Source: Methylobacterium sp. J-067 (GTDB lineage Bacteria > Pseudomonadota > Alphaproteobacteria > Rhizobiales > Beijerinckiaceae). Taken from it: 64,000 bases of DNA. The notes under the pieces were generated by a model, which was not told the DNA's origin, made no database searches, and worked only from the letters and a program-made list of their open reading frames with translations. The stretch spans positions 79,111-143,110 of the forward strand of contig NZ_JAKSXZ010000144.1 of assembly GCF_022829465.1 (NCBI RefSeq). Reading direction: 5' to 3'. Below, piece by piece: positions 28,509-38,985 of this stretch; position 1 is the stretch's first letter, and each line of letters begins with the position of its first letter. A program made the translations under genes and the position numbers.

Positions 28509-29521
28509 TGGCGTCCACCGCCGCCCGCAGCCGGCGCAGCCTTAACGTCTGGCCGGGCTATGTCGACGCCCTGGCGACGCTGCTGCTGTCGGTGGTCTTC
28601 CTGCTGACCGTCTTCGTGGTCGGCCAGTTCTTCCTGTCGCAAGAGTTGACCGGGCGCGACGCGACGCTCGCCCGCCTGAACCGCCAGCTCGCGGACCTCA
28701 CCGACCTCCTGGCCCTCGAACGCTCCAAGAAGCAGGGCGACGAGGCCGAGATGCGCGACCTGCGCTCGACGCTCGCCGCCGTGCAGGCCGAGCGCGATCA
28801 GGCCAAGACGCAGGCCGAGGCTGCCACGGTCAGCCAGGGCGCGGCCGGCACCCTCGACAAGCAACTGGAAGCCGAGCGCGGCGCCACCAAGCGGGCGCTG
28901 ACGCAGGTCGATCTCCTGAACGAGCAGATCGCCGCGATGCGCCGCCAGCTCGCGGCGCTGGAGGATGCGCTCGCCGCCTCGGAGAGCCGCGACCGGGAGA
29001 GCCAAGCGCGCATCGCCGAACTCGGCAGCCGCCTGAACGTGGCCCTGGCCCAGAAGGTTCAGGAACTCGCCCGCTACCGCTCCGACTTCTTCGGCCGCCT
29101 GCGGCAGATCCTGGGGAGCCGCTCCGACATCCGCGTGGTGGGCGATCGCTTCGTCCTGCAATCGGAGGTGCTGTTCCCCGGCGGCTCGGCGACGCTGAAG
29201 CCCGAGGCCGCGCCGGAACTCGACCGGATCGCCGCCGCCATCGCCGACCTCGCCAAGCAGATCCCGGCGGACCTGCCCTGGGTGCTGCGCGTCGATGGGC
29301 ACACGGATGCCCGGCCCATCGCGACCTCGCAATTCCCGTCGAACTGGGCACTCTCGGCCGCCCGCGCCATCGCGGTGGTGCAATACCTCGCCAGCAAGGG
29401 CATCCCGCCGCAGAACCTGCTGGCGGGCGCCTTCGGAGAGTTCCAGCCCCTCGACCCGGGGACGACGGACGAGGCCTATGCCCGCAACCGCCGGATCGAA
29501 CTGAAGCTGACCGAGCGGTAG
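28508..29521 (+). CDS. MotB/OmpA-like peptidoglycan-anchored protein with coiled coil
   Basis: 337 residues. A single N-terminal helix (about 17-42) begins YVDALATLLLSVVFLLTVFVV, with an Asp at the place of the proton-binding Asp of MotB. A long coiled coil follows (about 45-200, ARLNRQLADLTDLLALERSKK and repeated Leu/Ala/Glu heptads), then an OmpA-like peptidoglycan-binding domain (about 215-337: VLFPGGSATLKPEA, VDGHTDARPI, NWALSAARA, ARNRRIELKL). Coupled to the channel gene by overlap. Longer periplasmic coiled coil than flagellar MotB. Confidence 0.85.
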   Translation: MASTAARSRRSLNVWPGYVDALATLLLSVVFLLTVFVVGQFFLSQELTGRDATLARLNRQLADLTDLLALERSKKQGDEAEMRDLRSTLAAVQAERDQAKTQAEAATVSQGAAGTLDKQLEAERGATKRALTQVDLLNEQIAAMRRQLAALEDALAASESRDRESQARIAELGSRLNVALAQKVQELARYRSDFFGRLRQILGSRSDIRVVGDRFVLQSEVLFPGGSATLKPEAAPELDRIAAAIADLAKQIPADLPWVLRVDGHTDARPIATSQFPSNWALSAARAIAVVQYLASKGIPPQNLLAGAFGEFQPLDPGTTDEAYARNRRIELKLTER

Positions 29522-29529
29522 GCGGCGCG

Positions 29530-31392
<1,863 letters not shown>

Positions 31393-31630
31393 GCCTCATC
31401 GTTCACTCCCCCGACGCTTGTTCCGGCGGGACGGCTGGGGTATACGCCGCCCCTTATCCGATTGCGTGTGTTCAATGGCCGCGGGCCGTCACTCGGTCGG
31501 CTTCCGACGCGCGGTTGCCATGAACGCCTCGTTCGACGCAACAGCGTAGACCCGTTTTAAAGTGGCATCCGGGTCGGGCGGCGCCCTTCGTGCCTCCCGC
31601 CGGCTGCGAGAACAATAGGGATCACGAGTC

Positions 31631-31930
31631 ATGGCGAAGGCACCGGTGAACAAGGCCCCGGCGATTGCTCCGGGGAGAAGCGTCGAGAAGGTGAAGCGCT
31701 CGTCGGCGCCGACGGAGCACCCGGATTACCACTTCATCAAGGTGGCGATGACGGACGGCACGGTCTACCAGACCCGCTCCACCTGGGGTGCCGAGGGCGA
31801 CACGCTCAACCTCGACATCGACCCGCTGACGCACCCGGCCTGGACCGGCGGCGAGCAGAAGATGCTCGACCGCGGTGGCCGCGTCTCGCGCTTCACCTCG
31901 CGCTTCGGCAACCTCGGCGCGCGCCGCTAA
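31631..31930 (+). CDS. rpmE: 50S ribosomal protein L31
   Basis: 99 residues. Residues about 29-99 are a complete L31 (HPDYHFIKVAMTDGTVYQTRST, THPAWTGG, DRGGRVSRFTSRFGNLG), the Cys-free, zinc-independent type common in Alphaproteobacteria. About 26 extra N-terminal residues, basic and Pro/Ala-rich, precede the usual start; AGGGA stands in front of ATG 31631 and no better internal start was seen, so the extension is probably real. Followed by a canonical terminator. Confidence 0.93.
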   Translation: MAKAPVNKAPAIAPGRSVEKVKRSSAPTEHPDYHFIKVAMTDGTVYQTRSTWGAEGDTLNLDIDPLTHPAWTGGEQKMLDRGGRVSRFTSRFGNLGARR

Positions 31931-31961
31931 GGCTGTCTTCGACTTACGAGTGTTCTGGCAG

Positions 31962-31989
31962 CGGGCGGTCCTTCGGGGCCGCCCGTTTT
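31962..31989 (+). terminator. Rho-independent terminator after rpmE
   Basis: 10-bp stem (one G-U) CGGGCGGTCC (31962-31971) and GGGCCGCCCG (31976-31985) closed by a TTCG tetraloop and followed by TTTT (31986-31989). Confidence 0.88.
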
Positions 31990-31994
31990 CGGTG

Positions 31995-32049
31995 GTGACA
32001 GGGTCTCTCCAGCGGCGTTATACGTTAGTTGAACGTGGATCGCGGAGGA
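31995..32049 (+). promoter_or_regulatory. Toxin-antitoxin promoter, operator and ribosome site
   Basis: GTGACA (31995-32000), a 17-bp spacer and TTATAC (32018-32023) form a good sigma-70-like promoter. A perfect inverted repeat ACGTT-AGTTG-AACGT (32022-32036) overlaps the -10 end and presumed start site, suited to autorepression by the antitoxin. GGAGGA at 32044-32049 is the ribosome site, 4 bases before GTG 32054. Confidence 0.65.
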
Positions 32050-32053
32050 TGCC

Positions 32054-32278
32054 GTGAAGATCGAGGTGAAGAAGATTGGCAACTCGACGGGCCTGATCCT
32101 GCCAAAGGAATTCGTGAGCCGGCTGAACCTTTCGCAGGGGGATTGGCTGCACGTGACCGAGAACGCGGATGGGTCTGTGCGGCTGTCGCCCTATGACCCG
32201 ACTTTCGAGAAGGGCATGGAGATCGCCGAGAAGGCGATGAAGACTTACCGCAACGCCCTCTCCGAACTCGCCAAGTAG
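32054..32278 (+). CDS. AbrB/MazE-type antitoxin
   Basis: 74 residues, GTG start. The N-terminal swapped-hairpin AbrB fold is clear (MKIEVKKIGNSTGLILPKEF, then LNLSQGDWLHV); the C-terminal about 25 residues (EKGMEIAEKAMKTYRNALSEL) are a helix expected to bind and mask the toxin. It is directly upstream of a Doc-type toxin (21 bases). Antitoxins of this fold bind palindromes in their own promoter, consistent with the 32022-32036 repeat. Function by family and context. Confidence 0.88.
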   Translation: MKIEVKKIGNSTGLILPKEFVSRLNLSQGDWLHVTENADGSVRLSPYDPTFEKGMEIAEKAMKTYRNALSELAK

Positions 32279-32299
32279 GCCAACTCGCGAACGACGACG

Positions 32300-32686
32300 A
32301 TGAGTGGAATCGTCTGGCTGACAAGCGAACTTGTTCAAGCCATCCACGGCCGGCAGCTTCGTCTGTTCGGCGGGCCGACCGGCCTGCGCGACGAAGGAGC
32401 ACTCGAATCCGCTCTCGGCCGTCCGGTCAACCGGGCGGCCTACGGTGAGCCCGATCTCGCTGAGTTGGCAGCAGCCTACGCCTTCGGCATCGCCAAGAAT
32501 CATCCCTTCGTGGACGGGAATAAGCGGGCTTCTCTACTCGCCCTCGTCACGTTCCTCGGACTCAACAACATCGAGTTCGTGGCCGACGAGGCGCAAGCCG
32601 TGGTGATGATTCGCAGCCTCGCCGCAGGCGAGATCGACGAAGCGGGCCTCACGCGCTGGATCCGGGACAACTGGACGAAAGACTAG
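32300..32686 (+). CDS. doc: Death-on-curing (Doc/Fic) family toxin
   Basis: 128 residues. The Fic-fold catalytic loop HPFVDGNKRA (His68, Asp72, Asn74, Lys75, Arg76) is intact. Doc proteins phosphorylate elongation factor Tu and arrest translation; the single-domain size and lack of a typical AMPylating glycine in the loop (Lys at that place) fit Doc rather than adenylyltransferase Fic enzymes. Paired with an AbrB-type antitoxin, not the Phd type of phage P1. Confidence 0.9.
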   Translation: MSGIVWLTSELVQAIHGRQLRLFGGPTGLRDEGALESALGRPVNRAAYGEPDLAELAAAYAFGIAKNHPFVDGNKRASLLALVTFLGLNNIEFVADEAQAVVMIRSLAAGEIDEAGLTRWIRDNWTKD

Positions 32687-32771
32687 CGCCCGCGTTACGG
32701 CGTCCCGGTGCCTTTCTGTGGGTGGGAGTGAGGCTTATCTCGTTGTCAAACGCAGTCGAGATGTCGAGCCG

Positions 32772-34139
32772 ATGCCGAGCCCCTACAGAGACCGCGAAGC
32801 CAACCGCTTCACCGCCCGCGCCGGGCGCTACGCCAGCGTCGGTGCCAATGTCGGCGGCGTTGCCGCGCGCATGGCCATGTCGCGCCTGTTCGGAAAGGAA
32901 GGCACCACCAACGCCGCCGCCCTCGCGGAGGCCCTGGGCGGCCTGAAGGGGCCGATCATGAAGGTGGCGCAGCTTCTTGCCACCGTGCCGGATCTGCTTC
33001 CGCCGGAATACGCGGCCGAGTTGCAGAAGCTCCAGGCCGACGCGCCGCCCATGGGCGCGGCCTTCGTGAAGCGCCGGATGCAGGCCGAACTCGGGCCCGA
33101 TTGGTCGAACCGCTTCGGCAGCTTCGACCTGAAGCCCGCCGCCGCCGCCTCGCTGGGGCAGGTGCACCGCGCCACCACGAAGGATGGCCAGAAACTCGCG
33201 TGCAAGCTCCAATACCCGGACATGCAATCGGCCGTGGAGGCCGACCTCAAGCAGCTCGAAGTCGCCTTCGCCCTGCACCGCCGGATGAATTCCTGGCTCG
33301 ACACCCGCGAGATCGCCAAGGAGATCGGCGAACGGGTGCGCGAGGAGCTGGATTACGAGCGCGAGGCCAAGCACGCGAAGCTCTACGGTGCCGTGCTGCG
33401 CGACATCGACGCCGTGCGCGTCCCGGAGGTGTACCCGGAACTCTCCACCGGCCGCCTCCTGAGTCTCAGCTGGCTCGACGGCGAGAAGATCCTCGGCTTC
33501 ACCGAGGGGTCGGTGGAGACCCGCAACCGCATCGCTCAGGCGATGTTCAAGGCGTGGTGGCACCCGTTCAGCCGCGCAGCGGTGATCCATGGCGATCCCC
33601 ACCTCGGCAATTACACGATCTTCCGCGACGGCGGTGAGCCGGCGGGCATCAACCTGCTCGATTACGGCTGTGTCCGCATCTTCCACCCGCGCTTCGTCGG
33701 CGGCGTGGTCGATCTCTATCGTGGCCTCCTGGAGAACGACGAAGCCCGTGTCGTCCACGCCTACGAGGTCTGGGGTTTCCGCGATCTCGACAAGGAGAAG
33801 ATCGAGATCCTTAACATCTGGGCGCGGTTCATCTATGGGCCGCTGTTGGAGGACCGGGTCCGCACCGTCGCCGACGGGGTGAAGCCCGGCGAATACGGGC
33901 GGCGGCAGGCCTTTGAGGTCCATCAGGCGCTGAAGGAGCGGGGGCCGGTGACGGTACCGCAGGAATTCGTCTTCATGGACCGGGCGGCGGTCGGCCTCGG
34001 CGCGGTGTTCCTGCACCTGCGCTCCGAGCTGAACTACCATCAGTTGTTCGAGGCGGAGATCGAGCACTTCTCCACGGAAGCCCTCACCGTGCGCCAGGGG
34101 CAGGCCCTCGACGCGGCCGGACTCGCCCGCCCGGTCTGA
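32772..34139 (+). CDS. ABC1/UbiB/ADCK atypical kinase-like protein
   Basis: 455 residues from ATG 32772 (MPSPYRDREANRFTARAGRY), preferred over an in-frame start 18 codons upstream. UbiB-family hallmarks: a KxGQ-like element (KGPIMKVAQLL; here Lys-Val-Ala-Gln), the Ala-rich loop AAAASLGQVHRA replacing the glycine-rich loop, invariant Lys in KLQYPDM, VIHGDPHLGNY catalytic loop and LLDYGCVR instead of DFG. Proteins of this family support ubiquinone synthesis or lipid homeostasis. The true ubiE/ubiB operon is not nearby, so the specific role is open. Confidence 0.85.
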   Translation: MPSPYRDREANRFTARAGRYASVGANVGGVAARMAMSRLFGKEGTTNAAALAEALGGLKGPIMKVAQLLATVPDLLPPEYAAELQKLQADAPPMGAAFVKRRMQAELGPDWSNRFGSFDLKPAAAASLGQVHRATTKDGQKLACKLQYPDMQSAVEADLKQLEVAFALHRRMNSWLDTREIAKEIGERVREELDYEREAKHAKLYGAVLRDIDAVRVPEVYPELSTGRLLSLSWLDGEKILGFTEGSVETRNRIAQAMFKAWWHPFSRAAVIHGDPHLGNYTIFRDGGEPAGINLLDYGCVRIFHPRFVGGVVDLYRGLLENDEARVVHAYEVWGFRDLDKEKIEILNIWARFIYGPLLEDRVRTVADGVKPGEYGRRQAFEVHQALKERGPVTVPQEFVFMDRAAVGLGAVFLHLRSELNYHQLFEAEIEHFSTEALTVRQGQALDAAGLARPV

Positions 34140-34401
34140 GCCGGGGACGGCGTGCGCCACCGCACGCCGCCGCCGGGACAGTATACCCGTGCCGGCGATA
34201 GCATTCACTGCAGTTGCCGGTGGCTCGGCCCCGATCTTCGCCGCATTCCGGGAGCAGAAACCATCGGATACTGGTCCGTGACCGGCCCCTGACAACCTCC
34301 GGCTGGACGCTTTCCGCGCAGGCGGCGTTGCTTAAAGCTTGGCTTAAGGGGATACAGCTACCCGTTGGGTCGCGGCAGTTCGGCCGCCGGTGGAGAATCC
34401 G

Positions 34402-36363
34402 ATGCGCGTCTCGCGCTCCAACCAGGCCGCGCTGGCTGCCCTTCTCGCCGGGCTGATGGCCGGCGGACCGGTCCGTGCCGCCTCTCCCGAGCCGAGCCCC
34501 ACCTCCGTCGATGCGGCGGCCAAGCCCTCCGTGGCCGCCACCCCCGAGCCCAAGGGCGACGACGGCAAGGACGCCCCCGCCAACCCCGTCTCCGATTACA
34601 AGCCGCCGGAGCCGGCGCCGGACAGCGCCCCCGCGCCGGCCCCCACGGCCACCGCCCCCGCCGAGCCGACCGAGCCGCTTCCGGCGTCCGTCTTCGCGCG
34701 GCTGAACGATCCCGCGCCGCTCCTCACCCGCTTGGGTTCGAAGGAGCGCGCGGCGATCAAGACCTTCTACGATGCCCGCGCCGACAAGCCGGTCTGGATC
34801 GTGGACGGGGCCTGGACGCCGGCCGCCAAGGCCATCGCCGCGCGCCTCGGGGCGGCCGACGAGGACGGGCTCGATCCGCGCGCCTATCCCGTGCCGACCC
34901 TCGCCGAGAAGCCCGACGACAAGGCCGTCGCCGATGCCGACCTGCGCCTCTCGGCGGCGGCGGTGCTCTATGCGCGGGATGCGCGGGGCGGGCGGATCAA
35001 CCCATCCTCGATCTCGCGGCTCATCACCCCGACCCTCGATCTGCCCGCCGCCGACGCGGTGTTGTCCAAGCTCGCCGAGGCGGGACCGCAGGCTGGCGAC
35101 ACGCTCGCCTCCTACAACCCCGCCACCGAGGGCTACCGCGCCCTGAAGGCGCAGCTCGCGAGCCTGCGCGGCCCGAAGGTGCCGGCGGCCAAGCCCCTGA
35201 CCCTGCCGCCGGGCCCGACCCTCAAGACGGGGATGCGTGACCCGCGCGTGCCCGCCCTGCGGACGCATTTCGGCCTGGAGAGCCGGCCGGGCGAGGCCGA
35301 CCTCTACGATGCCTCCGTCGCGGACGCGGTGACGCGGTTCCAGCGCGAGCGCGGCCTGCCGGGGGATGGCGCGCTGAACAAGCGCACGCTCGCGGCGCTG
35401 GCCAATCTCGGCCGCCCGACGAAGTCCGGCGACGGGGCCGAATTGCTCGTGAACATGGAGCGCTGGCGCTGGCTGCCCCCAACCCTCGGGCCGGATTACG
35501 TGCTGGTGAACATCCCGGAATTCCGCCTGCGCATCTTCCGGGACAGCAAGCTCCGTGACGAGACCCGCGTGATCGTCGGCAAGGCGGAATCGCCTACGCC
35601 GACCTTTTCGGGGATGATGGAATACGCCGTCGTCAACCCGTCCTGGTACGTGCCGCCCTCCATCCTGAAGACGATGGCGCCCAAGCTCGCGAGCTATGGC
35701 GGCAAGACCTGGGGCGGTTACGAGATCGTCCGCCGGGGCGGCCACATCTCCCTGCGGCAGCCGCCGGGCGAGAAGAATGCCCTTGGTTTCATCAAGTTCA
35801 TGTTCCCGAACCAGCACGCGGTGTACCTGCACGACACGCCGAACCGCTCGCTGTTCTCCGCCTCGACGCGGGCCTTCAGCCATGGCTGCGTGCGGGTGGA
35901 CGACCCGTTCCGCTTCGCCGACACGGTGCTGCCGGATTGGAGCGAGGAGCGCCTGAAGAAGCTGATCGGCAAGGGCGAGCGGACGATCCGCCTGCCGCAG
36001 AAGCTGCCGGTCCATCTCGCCTACTTCACCACCTGGGTGGACGACCTCGGCTCCCTGCGCCGGGCGCCCGACCTCTACGGCTACGACGCGCCGATGCGCG
36101 CCGCCCTCGGCTTGCCGGGGGGCGGCGGCCCTGCCATCGCGAAGCTGGCGAAGGAGCCCGCCCGCAAGGTCGCGGAGGGCAGCCCCCGCCAGGCGGCGCC
36201 GACGCGGCACGCGACCCATGCCCGCCCGCATCCCCGCCGTTACGCGGAGCCGGAGATGGACGTGTTCGATTCGCCCCGGGGCGGTCGCGCCGGTCGGCCG
36301 GAATACGGCGAGCCGGGGCTCTGGACCCCCGCACCCGCGCCGGTCTCGCGCTCCTTCTGGTAG
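34402..36363 (+). CDS. L,D-transpeptidase with peptidoglycan-binding domain
   Basis: 653 residues from ATG 34402. Signal peptide (NQAALAALLAGLMAGGPVRAA), a Pro/Ala-rich linker to about residue 95, a YcbB-like scaffold domain, a peptidoglycan-binding PG_binding_1 motif (FQRERGLPGDGALNKRTLAAL) and the YkuD catalytic domain with HDTPNRSLFSASTRAFSHGC; the SHGCVRV box holds the active-site His and Cys. It forms 3-3 crosslinks or attaches partners to murein in the periplasm. Extended basic/Pro C-terminus (about 70 residues). Next gene is another murein enzyme. Confidence 0.92.
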   Translation: MRVSRSNQAALAALLAGLMAGGPVRAASPEPSPTSVDAAAKPSVAATPEPKGDDGKDAPANPVSDYKPPEPAPDSAPAPAPTATAPAEPTEPLPASVFARLNDPAPLLTRLGSKERAAIKTFYDARADKPVWIVDGAWTPAAKAIAARLGAADEDGLDPRAYPVPTLAEKPDDKAVADADLRLSAAAVLYARDARGGRINPSSISRLITPTLDLPAADAVLSKLAEAGPQAGDTLASYNPATEGYRALKAQLASLRGPKVPAAKPLTLPPGPTLKTGMRDPRVPALRTHFGLESRPGEADLYDASVADAVTRFQRERGLPGDGALNKRTLAALANLGRPTKSGDGAELLVNMERWRWLPPTLGPDYVLVNIPEFRLRIFRDSKLRDETRVIVGKAESPTPTFSGMMEYAVVNPSWYVPPSILKTMAPKLASYGGKTWGGYEIVRRGGHISLRQPPGEKNALGFIKFMFPNQHAVYLHDTPNRSLFSASTRAFSHGCVRVDDPFRFADTVLPDWSEERLKKLIGKGERTIRLPQKLPVHLAYFTTWVDDLGSLRRAPDLYGYDAPMRAALGLPGGGGPAIAKLAKEPARKVAEGSPRQAAPTRHATHARPHPRRYAEPEMDVFDSPRGGRAGRPEYGEPGLWTPAPAPVSRSFW

Positions 36364-36523
36364 GCGCAGGCCTTTCTCCCCAGCGACGCGTGCGCGCCCG
36401 CACGGCCGGGCACGATTTCGCCATGGTCCAGGCTTAGCCGTTCGGCCGTGATGGCCGCGCGGAGTGACTCCAGGTACGGCCACGGATCGTCCCGCCTCGG
36501 GCGGGCTCCGGGAGGAGAGTGCC

Positions 36524-37963
36524 GTGCCGACCAGTCGCGTCTCCACCCGATCGATCCGCCGGTGGGTCGTCGCCGCATCGGGCATCCTGGCGGCGATAGT
36601 CGCAGGCACGGTGGAGACGGAGAACGCGGTCGCCAACGGCGACACCCGCACCCTCTCGATCTATCACACCCACACGCAAGAGAGCCTGACCGTCACCTTC
36701 AAGCGGGACGGCCGCTACGACCGCGCCGCCCTCGACCAATTGAACTGGCTGTTGCGCGACTGGCGGGTCAACGAGCCCACCAAGATGGATCCGCGCCTGT
36801 TCGATACGGTGTGGGAGGCCTACCGGCAGGTCGGCTCCAGCCAGCCGATCAACATCGTCTCGGCCTATCGCTCCCCCGGCACCAACGCCATGCTCCGGCG
36901 GCGCTCGAAGGCGGTGGCCGAATACAGCCAGCACATGCTCGGCAAGGCAATGGACTTCTACCTGCCCGACGTGACGATCGACCGGATCCGCGAGGTCGGG
37001 TTTCTGATGTCGCGTGGCGGCGTGGGCTGGTATCCCCGCGCCAACACGCCGTTCATCCACATGGATGTCGGTTCGGTGCGCTCGTGGCCGCGCATGACGC
37101 ACGACCAGTTGGCCCGCCTGTTCCCGGACGGGAAGACCGTCCACCTGCCCGCCGACGGCCACCCGATGGCCCGCTACGAGGAGGCGAAAGCCGAGATCCT
37201 GGCGCGTGGCGGCACGGTCGCCGGCATCACCACCCAGTTGGCCGGGGGCGAGGAGGAGGACGGGCCGAGCCTGATGAGCTTCCTCGCCGGCCTGTTCGGT
37301 GGCTCGAAGCCGGAGCCCGTCGCGCCGCCCGCGCCCGTCGTCGCCGCGCGCCGGGGCAAGGCGCCGCCGGTCGTCGCCGTCGCGAGCGCCGATCCCGAGG
37401 ACACGAGCGGGGCGAAGGCGGCCATGGCCTACGCGGCGCCCGCCGCCGCGCCGCAGACCGACGCGAAAGCGATGCTGACCGCCGAACGCGCCGCCGTGCC
37501 GGACACCGAATCCGCGCTGCCCTCCGTCGTGGCGCCCCTTCCGCCGCGTCGCCCGAGCGAAGCGTCCATCATCGCCGCCGCCGCGATCACCATGCCGCTC
37601 CCGCCACCGCGCCCGGTGCAGCTTGCCGCCCTCGACGGCGGGATGGCGTTGCCGCTCCGCGCGGCGATTCCCGCGGCTCCCGCGCCGACGCCGCACGCGA
37701 CCCTCGTGGGGCCGGATGCGGATTCGAAGATGCAATTGCGTTCGCTGTTCGAGGCGGTGGCGATGGGGCCGGTGGCCGCCCCGGCGGGCCGCAACGTGCC
37801 AGTGCGCGTGGCCACCGCGAAGCCTCAACCCGTCGCCCCGGCCCTGCCGGTCGACGCGCCGTCCCGCGTCACCACCCGCTTCGCGCGGGAGGTGCCCGAC
37901 GGCGCCCTGCTCGGCGACCGCTTCACCGGTCCTGCGGCGGTGAAGCTCCGGACGTCGCAGTGA
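36524..37963 (+). CDS. DUF882 (YcbK-like) murein peptidase family protein
   Basis: 479 residues from GTG 36524, chosen because GGAGGAG lies at 36511-36517 and the next residues give a basic signal peptide (RSIRRWVVAASGILAAIVAG). Residues about 40-200 form the DUF882/peptidase M15 zinc fold: NIVSAYRSPGTN, SQHMLGKAMDFYLPD and FIHMDVGSVRSW supply His/Asp ligands. The last about 250 residues are low-complexity Ala/Pro-rich and probably span the periplasm. Likely role in cell-wall remodelling. Confidence 0.88.
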   Translation: MPTSRVSTRSIRRWVVAASGILAAIVAGTVETENAVANGDTRTLSIYHTHTQESLTVTFKRDGRYDRAALDQLNWLLRDWRVNEPTKMDPRLFDTVWEAYRQVGSSQPINIVSAYRSPGTNAMLRRRSKAVAEYSQHMLGKAMDFYLPDVTIDRIREVGFLMSRGGVGWYPRANTPFIHMDVGSVRSWPRMTHDQLARLFPDGKTVHLPADGHPMARYEEAKAEILARGGTVAGITTQLAGGEEEDGPSLMSFLAGLFGGSKPEPVAPPAPVVAARRGKAPPVVAVASADPEDTSGAKAAMAYAAPAAAPQTDAKAMLTAERAAVPDTESALPSVVAPLPPRRPSEASIIAAAAITMPLPPPRPVQLAALDGGMALPLRAAIPAAPAPTPHATLVGPDADSKMQLRSLFEAVAMGPVAAPAGRNVPVRVATAKPQPVAPALPVDAPSRVTTRFAREVPDGALLGDRFTGPAAVKLRTSQ

Positions 37964-37978
37964 GGCTCGCGCCTCACT
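37959..37978. terminator. Bidirectional hairpin spanning both stop codons
   Basis: Perfect 8-bp stem AGTGAGGC (37959-37966) and GCCTCACT (37971-37978) with loop TCGC. The left arm contains the DUF882 stop, the right arm the stop of the minus-strand gene. Confidence 0.65.
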
Positions 37979-38480
37979 CCATCCCGTCATCCTCGACCGG
38001 CCTGTAATAGCGGATCACCCGCCCATCCGGGTATTCCACGGTGCGCCGGCGCATCACGAGGTAGCCCGAGCCCACCGCCGTGCTCAGCCGGTCGAGGCGC
38101 TGATCCTCGTAGGAGGGCGGGAAGCCGGCCTCGCTGTAGGTGCGGTAGACGTAGCGACGCGGCGGGGCCATCGCCACGATCCGGGGCGCGTGCGCATGGA
38201 CCATGCGGGGCGGGGGCGCCTCGTGAGCGACGCGGACGCGGCGATTCCGCACGGCGACCCGGCGGGGCGCCTCGACCGACTGGCGTTTCACCCGCGCTTC
38301 CTTCCGCACAGGCGCCGAGACGGCGGCCGGCGTCTCCGGCTTGGCAGCCTGGGGAGCGGGCTTGGCCGCCTCCGGCTGGCGGGCCGGCGGATCGGTCCAA
38401 GTCGAGCCACCCGCCGCATGGGCGGCGAAACCGGTACAGAGAAAGGCGGCGATGAGGCTGCTGCGCACGCCGTACGGCAT
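37974..38480 (-). CDS. Hypothetical exported basic protein
   Basis: 168 residues from ATG 38480, preferred because GGGAGG precedes it and it gives a signal peptide (MPYGVRSSLIAAFLCTGFAAHAAG); an upstream ATG adds 16 residues. The mature part is Pro/Ala/Lys- then Arg-rich (about 20-110), ending in a conserved-looking C-terminus (DRLSTAVGSGYLVMRRRTVEYPDG split by no Cys). No family recognised. Convergent with the DUF882 gene. Confidence 0.65.
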   Translation of the reverse strand: MPYGVRSSLIAAFLCTGFAAHAAGGSTWTDPPARQPEAAKPAPQAAKPETPAAVSAPVRKEARVKRQSVEAPRRVAVRNRRVRVAHEAPPPRMVHAHAPRIVAMAPPRRYVYRTYSEAGFPPSYEDQRLDRLSTAVGSGYLVMRRRTVEYPDGRVIRYYRPVEDDGME

Positions 38481-38753
38481 GGGGACCTCCCGAAAGATGC
38501 TGCCACGAAGGCGGGGCAGGATTGCCAAGGACTATACAGCAACAACACGATTCGAGATATGGCGCGCCGCAATGAGCGGCAAACTTCTACAACTCAAATC
38601 GCTATCGAACACGAAAGTGAGTTAATTCCGCTCTGTGAGGATTATTGAGCTGTTTCGGCGCACAGGCGGACGCGCAAACCGGATGTTCGGTTTTTCGATG
38701 CGACGCGAAGACCTTCGACGGAACTCCACCCCGCCGGAGCGGTTTGCGAGCCG

Positions 38754-38984
38754 ATGCCATCCGACATGACCCGTGACGCGGCTCCCTTGCGGGTCAGCGT
38801 CGATCTCAACCTCTGCCAAGCTTACGCGCAGTGCTGCTACGCGGCACCGCGACATTTCCGCATCGATGGGCGGGAGGCGCTGTTCTACGATCCGGCGCCC
38901 TCGGCGGCCGACCGCGTTGACATCGAGCGCGCCCGCTTGGCCTGCCCGGTCCAAGCGATCCGCGTCGAAGACAGCCAAGCCTGA
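38754..38984 (+). CDS. [3Fe-4S]-type ferredoxin of a P450 system
   Basis: 76 residues. Cys21, Cys27 and Cys64-Pro give the pattern C-x2-Y-x2-C-xn-CP, the single-cluster ferredoxins with CXX?XXC(X)nCP that serve bacterial P450s; the position usually Cys in 4Fe-4S proteins is Tyr24, which favours a 3Fe-4S cluster. An extra Cys28 adjoins Cys27. VSVDLNLCQAYAQC and ACPVQAIRVED are typical. ATG 38766 is an alternative start. One base separates it from the reductase gene. Confidence 0.88.
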   Translation: MPSDMTRDAAPLRVSVDLNLCQAYAQCCYAAPRHFRIDGREALFYDPAPSAADRVDIERARLACPVQAIRVEDSQA

Positions 38985-38985
38985 C

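Noticed and set aside
27516..29521. Zorya phage-defence system
   Set aside because: Only a ZorAB-like channel and OmpA partner are present; no helicase or nuclease (ZorC/D/E) adjoins, so a defence call is not supported.
34734..34745. GGTTCGAA-like T-loop suggesting a tRNA
   Set aside because: It falls inside the L,D-transpeptidase reading frame and no acceptor or anticodon stem surrounds it. No tRNA was found in the window.
38559..38648. 29-codon open frame before the ferredoxin gene
   Set aside because: No ribosome site, no recognisable feature, and it lies in an AT-richer promoter-like stretch.
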